Assembly: GCA_937877625.1 (NCBI GenBank)
Contig: CALFJG010000047.1
Coordinates: 14,246 to 78,245, forward strand
From: an uncultured Prevotellaceae bacterium
GTDB taxonomy: Bacteria; Bacteroidota; Bacteroidia; Bacteroidales; Bacteroidaceae
Reading direction: 5' to 3'
Length of the DNA stretch: 64,000 nt
Shown here piece after piece: positions 42,875 through 50,532 of the stretch. Made by a program: the position numbers and the translations under genes. How positions within the stretch are numbered: the first letter of the stretch is position 1; each line of letters starts with the position of its first letter. The notes under the pieces are model-generated. The model worked only from the letters and a program-made list of their open reading frames with translations, was not told the origin of the DNA and ran no database searches.

Positions 42875-42894
42875 AAAGATATATCCAAAAATAC
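42875..42894 (-). promoter_or_regulatory. two overlapping -7 boxes for mlaE-mlaF
   Basis: TATCTTTG (42882-42875) and TATTTTTG (42894-42887) on the minus strand both fit TAnnTTTG, 12 bp apart. Confidence 0.45.
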
Positions 42895-43036
42895 ACTCCC
42901 CGACGCAAAACGTGAAAGTTTTCAAACCGTGCCAATTACCGCTTAACGGCGAGAGGCTCTTGTTGGACGAATTGCAACGCTCGGAAAATAAAAAACGTGT
43001 TGTCGGCCTCGCTGCGGCGAAAACGTGGGGTGTTTT

Positions 43037-43068
43037 CTTGGTGTTCCCTTTGTCTTGCACTACTTTTG
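43037..43068 (+). promoter_or_regulatory. promoter abutting the tsaC start codon
   Basis: CTTG (43037-43040), a 20-nt spacer, TACTTTTG (43061-43068), then six bases and ATG at 43075. The predicted transcription start coincides with the start codon. Confidence 0.6.
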
Positions 43069-43074
43069 CAGTCT

Positions 43075-43707
43075 ATGAAAAGCCACACAGCAGGTAAACG
43101 AGAGCCGATTTGTGGTGTTGATAAGCGAAGGGCGTTGCCTCCGGAGTGGTTAGACGACATTCGCGAGGCGGTGCGTGTGATGCGTGCCGGCGGATTGGTG
43201 TTGATGCCTACCGACACGATATGGGGTTTGGCGTGCGACGCTACGAATGCCGCCGCTGTGGAGCGTGTGTTTGCCGCCAAGCGTAGGAGCGATGCCAAAG
43301 CACTTATCACACTGGTGGACAAGCCGGCGATGGTGAGCCGCTACGTACGCACCGTGCCCGATGCCGCGTGGGACTTGATGGACGTGGCCGATAAGCCACT
43401 CACGCTCGTTTACGATGATGCGCAAGGGTTGGCGGCGGGTGTCGTGGCCAACGACGGCAGTGTGGCTATCCGGGTGACGCAAGAGCCTTTCAGCCGCGCA
43501 CTGTGCCAACGTATGGGGCGTGCCATAGTTTCCACCTCGGCCAACATAAGCGGCCAAACAACACCGCGCCGTTTTGCTGACATCAGCACTGAAATAAAAA
43601 CGGTGGCCGACTATGTGTGTCGCTCGCGACGTGAAGAAACAGCCCCCAAAGCCCCTTCGGGCATTATTAAGATAGGACGTGGCGGCGAGGTGAAGATTAT
43701 ACGTTAG
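43075..43707 (+). CDS. tsaC: L-threonylcarbamoyladenylate synthase
   Basis: Makes threonylcarbamoyl-AMP from threonine, bicarbonate and ATP for the t6A37 modification of tRNAs. The 210 residues carry DDIREAVRVMRAGGLVLMPTDTIWGLACDATN, VFAAKRRSDAKALITLVD (the KxR-type substrate motif), SVAIRVTQEPF and RAIVSTSANISGQTTP. About 25 extra residues precede the usual start. The promoter -7 box ends 6 nt before this ATG, so either the mRNA is leaderless or translation begins slightly further in. It heads the tsaC-ClC-fmt-gmd-fcl run. Confidence 0.94.
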   Translation: MKSHTAGKREPICGVDKRRALPPEWLDDIREAVRVMRAGGLVLMPTDTIWGLACDATNAAAVERVFAAKRRSDAKALITLVDKPAMVSRYVRTVPDAAWDLMDVADKPLTLVYDDAQGLAAGVVANDGSVAIRVTQEPFSRALCQRMGRAIVSTSANISGQTTPRRFADISTEIKTVADYVCRSRREETAPKAPSGIIKIGRGGEVKIIR

Positions 43708-43738
43708 CCTCGGCGCAGACAGGAGTAAAACTTATCCA

Positions 43739-45505
43739 GTGATTGCAAAAATAAAAGTCATCCCGGCCTGGTGTGCTACCCACTTGAGTGAGCGGCAGTA
43801 CCTGGTGCTTCAAGCCTTTATCGTAGGTGTGTTGGCCGCCATTGCTGCCACGGCGATGAAGTGGCTCATCGAAACCATCTCCCACGCTCTGACGGGAGGG
43901 CTTGATATCACCGTGAGCAACTGGCGCTATCTTGTCTATCCCGTCATAGGTATTGCACTTAGCGCACTCTTTATCCGCTTCATCGTGCGCGACGACATTA
44001 GCCACGGTGTCACCAAGATACTCTACGCCATATCGCGCCGACAGGGACATATCAAGGCGCACAATATGTGGTCGAGTGTCGTGGCTTCGGCACTGACCAT
44101 CGGTTTCGGCGGTTCGGTGGGTGCCGAGTCGCCGATAGCCCTCACGGGCTCGGCCATAGGCAGCGATGTGGGGCGACGCTTCGGTATGGACCACCGTACC
44201 ACGATGATACTCATCGGCTGCGGTGCCTCGGCTGCCGTGGCGGCCATCTTCAAAGCCCCGATAGCCGGCCTGGTCTTTACGCTTGAGGTATTGATGGTGG
44301 ACCTGACAATGGCTTCGCTGCTGCCCCTGCTCGTGGCGAGCATCACCGCTACGTGCGTCACGTATGGCATTGGCGGCGGCGACGCGATGTTCCATTTCCA
44401 AACGTCGCTCTCCTTTGAGGTGAAAGACGTGTTGTCCGTGGGGCTGCTCGGCGTGTGTTGCGGTTTGTTGTCGCTCTATTTCACCCGCACGATGAGCCGC
44501 TTTGAGCAGTTCTTTAGCCGCCTACCGGGTATGTGGACGCGAATACTGACGGGCGGGGCCATTCTGGCAGGGCTTATCTTTCTCTTTCCCTCGCTCTACG
44601 GCGAGGGCTATAACACCGTGGAACTACTACTGAACGGACGGGCGCAGGAAGTGCTCAACAACTCGCTCTTCTACGGACGCTCTGAGTGGCTCATTCCTTA
44701 TCTTGGGCTTATCCTTGTGGTGAAGGTGTTTGCTGCCACGGCCACCAACGGCGGAGGCGGGTGCGGCGGTACGTTTGCGCCGTCGCTTTTCTTGGGATGT
44801 ATTGGCGGCTTTGTGTTCTCCACGCTCTGGAACAGTTATTTCCCCTCGCTCCAAGCCCCCGAGACGATTTTTGCCTTGCTGGGGATGGCCGGTGTGATGA
44901 GCGGTGTGTTCCACGCTCCCTTGACGGGTGTGTTTCTTATAGCCGAACTCACGGGCGGCTACGGACTCTTTATGCCACTGCTCATTGTGAGCGTAGCGAG
45001 TTACCTGACTATCGTGGCCTTTGAGCCGCACAGCATTTATGCGCAACGCTTAGCCCGTCGCGGCGAGTTGCTCACCCATCATAAGGACAACGCCATCTTG
45101 ACGCTTATGACGCTCGATGCAGTGATAGACAAGCGTCAGCCGCGACTAACGCCCGATATGTCGATGGCCAAGATGGTGCAGGTGATTTCGAGAGGCACGG
45201 AGTATATGTTCCCCGTGGTTGATGTGGGGGGTGCACTCATTGGCGTGGTAAACATCAACAACCTGCGCCACTTGATGTATCGCACCGAGTTGTATAGGCA
45301 ATACACCGTCGAGCAGTTGATGGAGAAGCCCGCGCAAGTGCTTCGTACAAACGATGCTATGCGCCTTGTGATGGACACGTTCGACGACACCAACGCCACA
45401 AAACTCCCCGTACTCGACGAGGAGGGACGTTTCGTCGGCTTCGTTTCCAAAAACACACTCTACGCCTCTTATCGACAGATTATGCGCGACTTTTCCGAGG
45501 AATAG
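43739..45505 (+). CDS. ClC family chloride channel/transporter with CBS domains
   Basis: A 588-residue membrane protein moving chloride, probably in exchange for protons. The selectivity regions are SVGAESPIALTGSAIGSDVGRR, where the glutamate matches the gating glutamate of GREGP, and GGCGGTFAPSLFLG. Ten or more helices fill residues 15-440. Two CBS domains follow (about 455-580: LTPDMSMAKMVQVISRGTEYMFPVVD and VLRTNDAMRLVMDTFDDTNATKLPVLDEEGRFVG), which usually bind adenine nucleotides. The start is a GTG, 31 bp after tsaC. Confidence 0.94.
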   Translation: MIAKIKVIPAWCATHLSERQYLVLQAFIVGVLAAIAATAMKWLIETISHALTGGLDITVSNWRYLVYPVIGIALSALFIRFIVRDDISHGVTKILYAISRRQGHIKAHNMWSSVVASALTIGFGGSVGAESPIALTGSAIGSDVGRRFGMDHRTTMILIGCGASAAVAAIFKAPIAGLVFTLEVLMVDLTMASLLPLLVASITATCVTYGIGGGDAMFHFQTSLSFEVKDVLSVGLLGVCCGLLSLYFTRTMSRFEQFFSRLPGMWTRILTGGAILAGLIFLFPSLYGEGYNTVELLLNGRAQEVLNNSLFYGRSEWLIPYLGLILVVKVFAATATNGGGGCGGTFAPSLFLGCIGGFVFSTLWNSYFPSLQAPETIFALLGMAGVMSGVFHAPLTGVFLIAELTGGYGLFMPLLIVSVASYLTIVAFEPHSIYAQRLARRGELLTHHKDNAILTLMTLDAVIDKRQPRLTPDMSMAKMVQVISRGTEYMFPVVDVGGALIGVVNINNLRHLMYRTELYRQYTVEQLMEKPAQVLRTNDAMRLVMDTFDDTNATKLPVLDEEGRFVGFVSKNTLYASYRQIMRDFSEE

Positions 45506-45552
45506 GCTTCACGACGAATTAATAGAACAGACCTTAAACCAAAAGAAACACA

Positions 45553-46491
45553 ATGAGAATAGTTTTTATGGGTACGCCCGACTTTGCCGTGGCTTCGCTT
45601 CGTGCTTTGGTAGAGGCCGGTGCCAACGTGGTGGCTGTGGTGACGATGCCCGACAAACCAATGGGACGCCATCAGGACACGCTCCAACCCAGTGCCGTGA
45701 AACGTTATGCCTTGGCGGTAGGCTTGCCCGTGCTACAACCCGCCAATCTCAAAGACGAGGTATTTATTGAGGAGTTGAGAGCCTTGCAGCCCGATTTAGG
45801 TGTGGTGGTGGCTTTCCGTATGCTGCCCGAAGCGGTGTGGAGCCTGCCACGTCTTGGCACGTTCAACCTCCACGCCTCGTTGCTCCCGCAGTATCGCGGT
45901 GCTGCACCTATCAACTGGGCAATTATCAACGGCGAGAGGCAGACGGGCGTGACAACGTTCTTCCTTAAACACGCTATAGATACCGGCAACATTATCTTTC
46001 AGCGCACCACACCAATCACCGATGCCGACACCGCCGAGACGCTTCACGACCGGTTGATGGCGATGGGAGCGGAGCTGGTGGTGGAGACCGCCAGAGCCAT
46101 AGCCCACGGCACGCCAGCCGTCACGCCGCAGCGCGATGATGTCCCCCTGCATGCCGCACCGAAGATTTTCAAAGACACGTGCCGTATCGATTGGCACACA
46201 TCGGGGCGTGAGGTATTTAACTTTGTGCGCGGCCTATCGCCTTATCCCGCAGCATGGACAACACTGGTGACAGGCGAGAAACGCACGGAGCTGAAGATTT
46301 TTTCCACTAAGTTCGAGCCCGCAGCGCACGGCAGGGCTATAGGTAGCATCGACACCGAGCAAGGGATGCGCGTAGCGGTGAGCGATGGCTTTGTCAGTGT
46401 CGGCGAGCTGCAGCCTGCGGGTCGCCGACGTATGGCCGCCGCCGATTATCTTCGCGGACTAAGAACGGAGGGCGTACTAATGATGGAATAA
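45553..46491 (+). CDS. fmt: methionyl-tRNA formyltransferase
   Basis: Formylates initiator Met-tRNA with 10-formyltetrahydrofolate. The 312 residues begin MRIVFMGTPDFAVASLRAL and contain VVTMPDKPMGR, the catalytic loop FNLHASLLPQYRGAAPINWAIINGERQTGVT with the essential N and H, and IDTGNIIFQ. The C-terminal tRNA-binding domain includes IFKDTCRIDW and FNFVRGLSPYPAAWT. It is 47 bp after the ClC gene and 26 bp before gmd. Confidence 0.97.
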   Translation: MRIVFMGTPDFAVASLRALVEAGANVVAVVTMPDKPMGRHQDTLQPSAVKRYALAVGLPVLQPANLKDEVFIEELRALQPDLGVVVAFRMLPEAVWSLPRLGTFNLHASLLPQYRGAAPINWAIINGERQTGVTTFFLKHAIDTGNIIFQRTTPITDADTAETLHDRLMAMGAELVVETARAIAHGTPAVTPQRDDVPLHAAPKIFKDTCRIDWHTSGREVFNFVRGLSPYPAAWTTLVTGEKRTELKIFSTKFEPAAHGRAIGSIDTEQGMRVAVSDGFVSVGELQPAGRRRMAAADYLRGLRTEGVLMME

Positions 46492-46517
46492 CATAGCACA
46501 ACACACACAATAGGCAA

Positions 46518-47600
46518 ATGAAAAAGATAGCACTAATCACAGGTATCACCGGGCAGGACGGCTCTTTCTTAGCAGAGTTCCTGCTTGATAAAAACTACGA
46601 AGTTCACGGTATCTTGCGCCGCAGCTCCTCGTTCAACACCGCGCGTATTGAACACCTCTATCTTGACGAGTGGGTGCGCGATATGCGCAAAGCACGTCTT
46701 ATCAACCTGCACTGGGGCGATATGACCGATAGCTCATCGCTCGTACGTATCATACGCGAGGTGAAACCCACTGAGATTTACAACCTGGCGGCACAGAGCC
46801 ACGTAAAAGTGTCGTTCGACGTACCCGAGTACACCGCCGATGCCGATGCGCTGGGCGTGCTTCGCCTGTTAGAGGCCGTGCGCATCTGCGGGATGGACAA
46901 GACGTGTCGTATCTATCAGGCCAGCACGAGTGAACTCTTCGGACAGGTGCAAGAGGTGCCGCAGAAAGAGACTACACCGTTCTATCCGCGCTCGCCCTAT
47001 GGCGTAGCAAAGCAATATGGTTACTGGATAGTAAAGAATTACCGCGAGAGTTACGGTATGTACTGTGTGAACGGCATACTGTTCAATCACGAGAGCGAGC
47101 GCCGTGGCGAAACGTTTGTGACACGAAAAATCACACTCGCCGCCGCACGCATCGCACAGGGCTTCCAGGACAAGCTCTACCTCGGCAATCTCAACGCTCT
47201 GCGTGACTGGGGCTATGCGCGCGACTATGTGGAGTGTATGTGGTTGATGCTTCAGCAGGACGTCCCCGAGGACTATGTGATAGCCACAGGCGAGTACCAC
47301 ACCGTGCGCGACTTTTGTCTGCTGGCCTTCAGAGAGGCCGGCATCTCCCTGCGTTTTGAGGGCGAGGGGCTGGAAGAGAAAGGCATTGACGAGGCCACGG
47401 GAAAGGTAGTTGTGGAGGTGGACCCGAAGTATTTCCGCCCGAGCGAGGTGGAGCAGTTGCTCGGCGACCCTACAAAAGCCCGCACACGCCTCGGATGGAA
47501 CCCACACAAAACGAGTTTTGAAGAACTCGTACGCATTATGGTGGCGCACGATATGCGTTTCGTTCGCAAACTCTATTATCGGGCAAAAGAAGAGATATGA
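46518..47600 (+). CDS. gmd: GDP-mannose 4,6-dehydratase
   Basis: Converts GDP-mannose to GDP-4-keto-6-deoxymannose, the first step to GDP-L-fucose. The 360-residue short-chain dehydrogenase has the NADP-binding ALITGITGQDGSFLAEFLL, YNLAAQSHVKVSF, the active-site region IYQASTSELFGQVQ with S/T and YPRSPYGVAKQYGYW (catalytic Tyr and Lys), and FNHESERRGETFVTRKIT. It lies 4 bp before fcl, so the two pathway steps are coupled. Confidence 0.98.
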   Translation: MKKIALITGITGQDGSFLAEFLLDKNYEVHGILRRSSSFNTARIEHLYLDEWVRDMRKARLINLHWGDMTDSSSLVRIIREVKPTEIYNLAAQSHVKVSFDVPEYTADADALGVLRLLEAVRICGMDKTCRIYQASTSELFGQVQEVPQKETTPFYPRSPYGVAKQYGYWIVKNYRESYGMYCVNGILFNHESERRGETFVTRKITLAAARIAQGFQDKLYLGNLNALRDWGYARDYVECMWLMLQQDVPEDYVIATGEYHTVRDFCLLAFREAGISLRFEGEGLEEKGIDEATGKVVVEVDPKYFRPSEVEQLLGDPTKARTRLGWNPHKTSFEELVRIMVAHDMRFVRKLYYRAKEEI

Positions 47601-47604
47601 TGCT

Positions 47605-48687
47605 ATGCTGACGAAAACGAGTAAGATCTATGTGGCAGGCCACCGCGGACTGGTGGGCTCGGCAATATGGAACAACCTTTTGCAACGCGGCTATACCAAT
47701 CTTATAGGACGAACGCACGAAGAGTTGGATCTCTTGGACGGCGAGGCGGTGCGACGGTTTTTCAACGAAGAGCAACCCGATGCCGTGGTACTCGCGGCGG
47801 CACACGTAGGGGGTATTATGGCTAATTTGAAGTATCGTGCCGACTTTATCTATCAGAACCTGCAGATACAACAAAACGTCATCGGCGAGAGCTTTCGCCA
47901 CGATGTGAGCAAACTGCTTTTCCTCGGCAGCACGTGTATCTATCCGCGAGAAGCCCCACAGCCGATGCGCGAAGAGGCGTTGCTCACGTCGCCGTTGGAA
48001 TACACCAACGAACCCTACGCTATTGCCAAAATTGCAGGGCTGAAGATGTGCGAGAGTTTTTCTCTGCAGTATGGCTGTAATTACATCGCTGTGATGCCAA
48101 CGAACCTCTACGGGCCGCGCGACAATTTCCACTTGGAGCGTAGCCACGTGCTGCCTGCAATGCTACGCAAAATATATCTGGCTCATCTTCTTCAGAAAAA
48201 TGACTGGACAGCCGTGCGACAGGACCTCAACAAACGTTCCGTCGAAAGTATAGACGGCAATGCCACGGAGCAAGAAATTCTTGACGTACTATATAAATAC
48301 GGAGTAACACCTGACCACGTCACCCTCTGGGGTACGGGTACACCGCTGCGCGAGTTCCTTTGGAGCGAAGAGATGGCCGATGCGAGCGTTCACGTGCTTC
48401 TCAATGTGGATTTCAAAGACACTTATCCCGTTGGTGCCACCGAGGTGCGCAACTGCCATATCAACGTAGGCACGGGCGTGGAACACACCATTCGTCAGAC
48501 CGCCGAGATGGTGAGGAATACCATAGGTTTTGAGGGAGAGATTTGCTGGGATGCCACTAAGCCCGATGGTACGCCGCGAAAGCTTACCGATGTTTCCAAA
48601 CTCCACCGCCTCGGCTGGCATCATCGCATAGAACTTCAGGAAGGAATAAAAAGGCTCTATGCCTGGTACTTGGAGCACGAGGCTTAA
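47605..48687 (+). CDS. fcl: GDP-L-fucose synthase
   Basis: Epimerase and reductase turning the Gmd product into GDP-L-fucose, used to fucosylate surface glycans. The 360 residues show VAGHRGLVGSAIWNNL, VVLAAAHVGGIMANLKYRADFI, LLFLGSTCIYPREAPQPM, YAIAKIAGLKMCESFS (catalytic Tyr and Lys) and MPTNLYGPRDNFHLERSHVLPAMLRK. It is about 40 residues longer than the E. coli enzyme, because of an insertion around residues 190-230 (NDWTAVRQDLNKRSVESIDGNATEQEIL), usual in this phylum as far as I recall. I chose the ATG at 47605. Two nearby ATGs run into a stop. Confidence 0.97.
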   Translation: MLTKTSKIYVAGHRGLVGSAIWNNLLQRGYTNLIGRTHEELDLLDGEAVRRFFNEEQPDAVVLAAAHVGGIMANLKYRADFIYQNLQIQQNVIGESFRHDVSKLLFLGSTCIYPREAPQPMREEALLTSPLEYTNEPYAIAKIAGLKMCESFSLQYGCNYIAVMPTNLYGPRDNFHLERSHVLPAMLRKIYLAHLLQKNDWTAVRQDLNKRSVESIDGNATEQEILDVLYKYGVTPDHVTLWGTGTPLREFLWSEEMADASVHVLLNVDFKDTYPVGATEVRNCHINVGTGVEHTIRQTAEMVRNTIGFEGEICWDATKPDGTPRKLTDVSKLHRLGWHHRIELQEGIKRLYAWYLEHEA

Positions 48688-48717
48688 GGCGGGGGCGATA
48701 TCAACTATTATTGCACG

Positions 48718-48732
48718 TTTTAGCGGACAGCA
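48718..48732. repeat. second copy of the 39.8-kb palindrome foot (TTTTAGCGGACAGCA)
   Basis: The 15-mer TTTTAGCGGACAGCA matches the right foot of the 22-bp palindrome at 39811-39866. It stands alone here, 24 bp before the purM-tail repeat, and may be one end of a lost insertion sequence. Confidence 0.5.
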
Positions 48733-48755
48733 ATAGTTTTGGAAGCTCTTTCCTC

Positions 48756-49022
48756 GTGTAGGTTTGACTTTAAGTCTGTTGAAGCGACGCGCGGGTGCTA
48801 CACCTCAAGGCAACAGAGGCAAAGAAACCCCAGAGAGGTAAAAAGCAGTCAGCCGGAGAAAGAGCATAAGTCCTAATTCATAGCACGCCTCCTTTAATAA
48901 GAAAATTCCCCGGCCTCGCTCTTAATAAAGAGTGAGCGCGCGCCGTTGTCTATGTGGCCAATTACTTGGCTGTCAATGCCGTAGTGTTGGCTGATTGCTA
49001 TTACTTGTTCTGCGGCTTCGGC
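48756..49022. repeat. 267-bp direct repeat, left copy (purM tail duplicate)
   Basis: Identical over all 267 positions to 50266-50532, offset by 1510 bp. It holds 138 bp of purM downstream sequence plus the last 42 purM codons and stop. Both copies begin GTGTAGGTTTGAC and end within GCGGCTTCGGC. The flanks diverge at once. Confidence 0.97.
48894..49022 (-). pseudogene. purM 3'-end fragment (last 42 codons)
   Basis: Encodes AEAAEQVIAISQHYGIDSQ through GEFSY and the TAA stop, identical to the end of the intact purM at 50404. It has no start and no upstream purM sequence, so it is a duplicated remnant. Confidence 0.95.
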
Positions 49023-49280
49023 TCGTCGATCTTTGACATACTGAGACAAACGGATATATTTTTCTGAGGAATTCTGCGATTATTTCGCGGGAAAGTTGTA
49101 ACTTCGCATACGGAAACGTGCGAGTCTGCTTACGATGGCTACGCCGACCTCTGTCGAGACTCGACCATCCAAGCGCGCTTGATAGTGCTCACTGCTCCAT
49201 CAGTTCGGCCATTGATGCAAGCATTATGGCACTCGCTTAATCGCAGACTTGTCACCGTAAAATCAAAAATAACGAAGAAG
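49023..49280. other. island segment upstream of the toxin-antitoxin pair
   Basis: No gene supported. TAACTTCG at 49099 is one base off the -7 consensus and could drive the antitoxin gene. CGAGTCT and AGACTCG further on can form a stem, as expected for an autoregulatory operator, but this is weak. Confidence 0.35.
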
Positions 49281-49517
49281 ATGGAAGCAAGGACTACAAT
49301 ATATCCACAGGAAGGACAACTGCTGGTAAACGTCAGCGATATGTCAATGATGAAGGACATCAAGAAAGCCATAAGCATGCTTAAGGGAGTAGCAGGCGTT
49401 GCACTGCCACGCCGTAAACGTATCTCTGCATACGAGCGTTCTCTGAAAGAACTTGAAGAAGGGCGCGTTTACGAGGCAAAGGATGTGGACGACCTTTTCA
49501 AGCAATGTTTAGAATAG
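49281..49517 (+). CDS. antitoxin of a YafQ-type toxin-antitoxin pair
   Basis: A 78-residue protein beginning MEARTTIYPQEGQLLVNVSDMSMMKDIKKAISMLKGVAGV. A short N-terminal beta strand and helix may bind DNA. The C-terminal part (AYERSLKELEEGRVYEAKDVDDLFKQCL) is acidic and helical, typical of the toxin-wrapping segment of RelB/DinJ/Phd-type antitoxins. The ATG at 49281 is preferred to an upstream frame opening at 49179. It lies 4 bp before the toxin gene. Identification rests mainly on that position. Confidence 0.78.
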   Translation: MEARTTIYPQEGQLLVNVSDMSMMKDIKKAISMLKGVAGVALPRRKRISAYERSLKELEEGRVYEAKDVDDLFKQCLE

Positions 49518-49521
49518 AGCT

Positions 49522-49812
49522 ATGTACACCATCAAGTTTACGGGAGAGTTTAAACGCCAGATGAAGATGTGTGAACGTCGTGGCTATGACATGGAGTTAT
49601 TACGCGAAGTTATCCGAATACTTTCCACTGAGGGTAAGTTACCCGAGAAATACTTACCCCACATGTTACACGGTGACCGCAAAGGGCAGTGGGAATGTCA
49701 CATCCAGCCAAACTGGCTGCTTGTTTGGAAACAGTACGATACGGAACTTGTTCTTGTCATGCTTAACACGGGTACTCACTCCGACTTATTCAGCAAAAAG
49801 TATAAGAAGTAG
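49522..49812 (+). CDS. YafQ-family endoribonuclease toxin (RelE superfamily)
   Basis: A 96-residue toxin expected to cleave mRNA on the ribosome. It has the YafQ layout: basic N-terminal helices (FKRQMKMCERRGYDMELL), GKLPEKYLPHMLHGDRKGQWECHIQPNWLLVWKQYD and TGTHSDLF. Aligned from memory to E. coli YafQ, H60, H86 and F90 match catalytic positions. N64 takes the place of the active-site aspartate (D67 in E. coli), which may lower activity. It is coupled to the antitoxin gene and lies inside the purM-tail island. Confidence 0.88.
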   Translation: MYTIKFTGEFKRQMKMCERRGYDMELLREVIRILSTEGKLPEKYLPHMLHGDRKGQWECHIQPNWLLVWKQYDTELVLVMLNTGTHSDLFSKKYKK

Positions 49813-50265
49813 CCATAAGGCTTGGTGCTGAACTTCCCTTAATACCCCCTCAGAAAGAAAATTATCCGCCGAGATTCTCCGACAAGGAAGGAGAGCCTCG
49901 GCGGTGTCGCGTATATCCGTTTGGTCTCAGGACTGTCAAGAAGGCTTCAAAAAGACAAATTCGATTGCTATATCCGTAATTCCAATAAACAGGCGTTGCG
50001 GATACTTCTTTCAAAAAGTATGCACCTCTTAGTCGAAAAGCGACAATTTGTTGGGTGGCAGATTAACCGTTTCTTCAATGGGAGTGCAACTGGCTGGAAG
50101 CGCAGGAATCGCCCCCGCACATAGAAGTGCAAGCGGCACGCCTGTATAATTTTTGCACGCTATTCGCCTGCGTTCCCAGTGTTGCTATATGTGCAACACT
50201 TATAGGGTTTCGTTACTTCAAAAACTTGAATAGATTAGTTTTGAATTGCTCTTAAGCTATTTCTT
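49813..50265. other. island segment downstream of the toxin gene, two hairpins, no confident gene
   Basis: A hairpin with CCGCCGAG (49866-49873) and CTCGGCGG (49897-49904), plus inner TTCTCC/GGAGA pairing, may end the toxin transcript. A second, AGTGTTGC (50178-50185) with GCAACACT (50193-50200), has a 7-nt loop. An open frame of 67 codons at 49921 has no recognisable family and I do not call it. Confidence 0.5.
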
Positions 50266-50532
50266 GTGTAGGTTTGACTTTAAGTCTGTTGAAGCGACGC
50301 GCGGGTGCTACACCTCAAGGCAACAGAGGCAAAGAAACCCCAGAGAGGTAAAAAGCAGTCAGCCGGAGAAAGAGCATAAGTCCTAATTCATAGCACGCCT
50401 CCTTTAATAAGAAAATTCCCCGGCCTCGCTCTTAATAAAGAGTGAGCGCGCGCCGTTGTCTATGTGGCCAATTACTTGGCTGTCAATGCCGTAGTGTTGG
50501 CTGATTGCTATTACTTGTTCTGCGGCTTCGGC
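50266..50532. repeat. 267-bp direct repeat, right copy (native purM 3' end)
   Basis: Identical to 48756-49022. It includes the true 3' end of purM and 138 bp downstream. See the left copy. Confidence 0.97.

Larger units (their letters stand above)
42684..43074. other. divergent intergenic region between mlaE and tsaC with a structured mlaE leader
   Basis: No gene seen. On the minus strand, after the candidate start sites, TTAGCCC can pair with GGGCTAA and GCCTATT with AATAGGC, and a CGGC/GCCG stem-loop follows. The 190-nt leader is therefore foldable, but it matches no riboswitch that I recognise. Confidence 0.4.

Noticed and set aside
48894..49022. A second functional purM
   Set aside because: Only the last 42 codons are present, with no start or catalytic region.
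49921..50124. 67-codon open frame downstream of the toxin gene
   Set aside because: No family, no promoter and basic low-complexity content; it may be a fragment of something lost.
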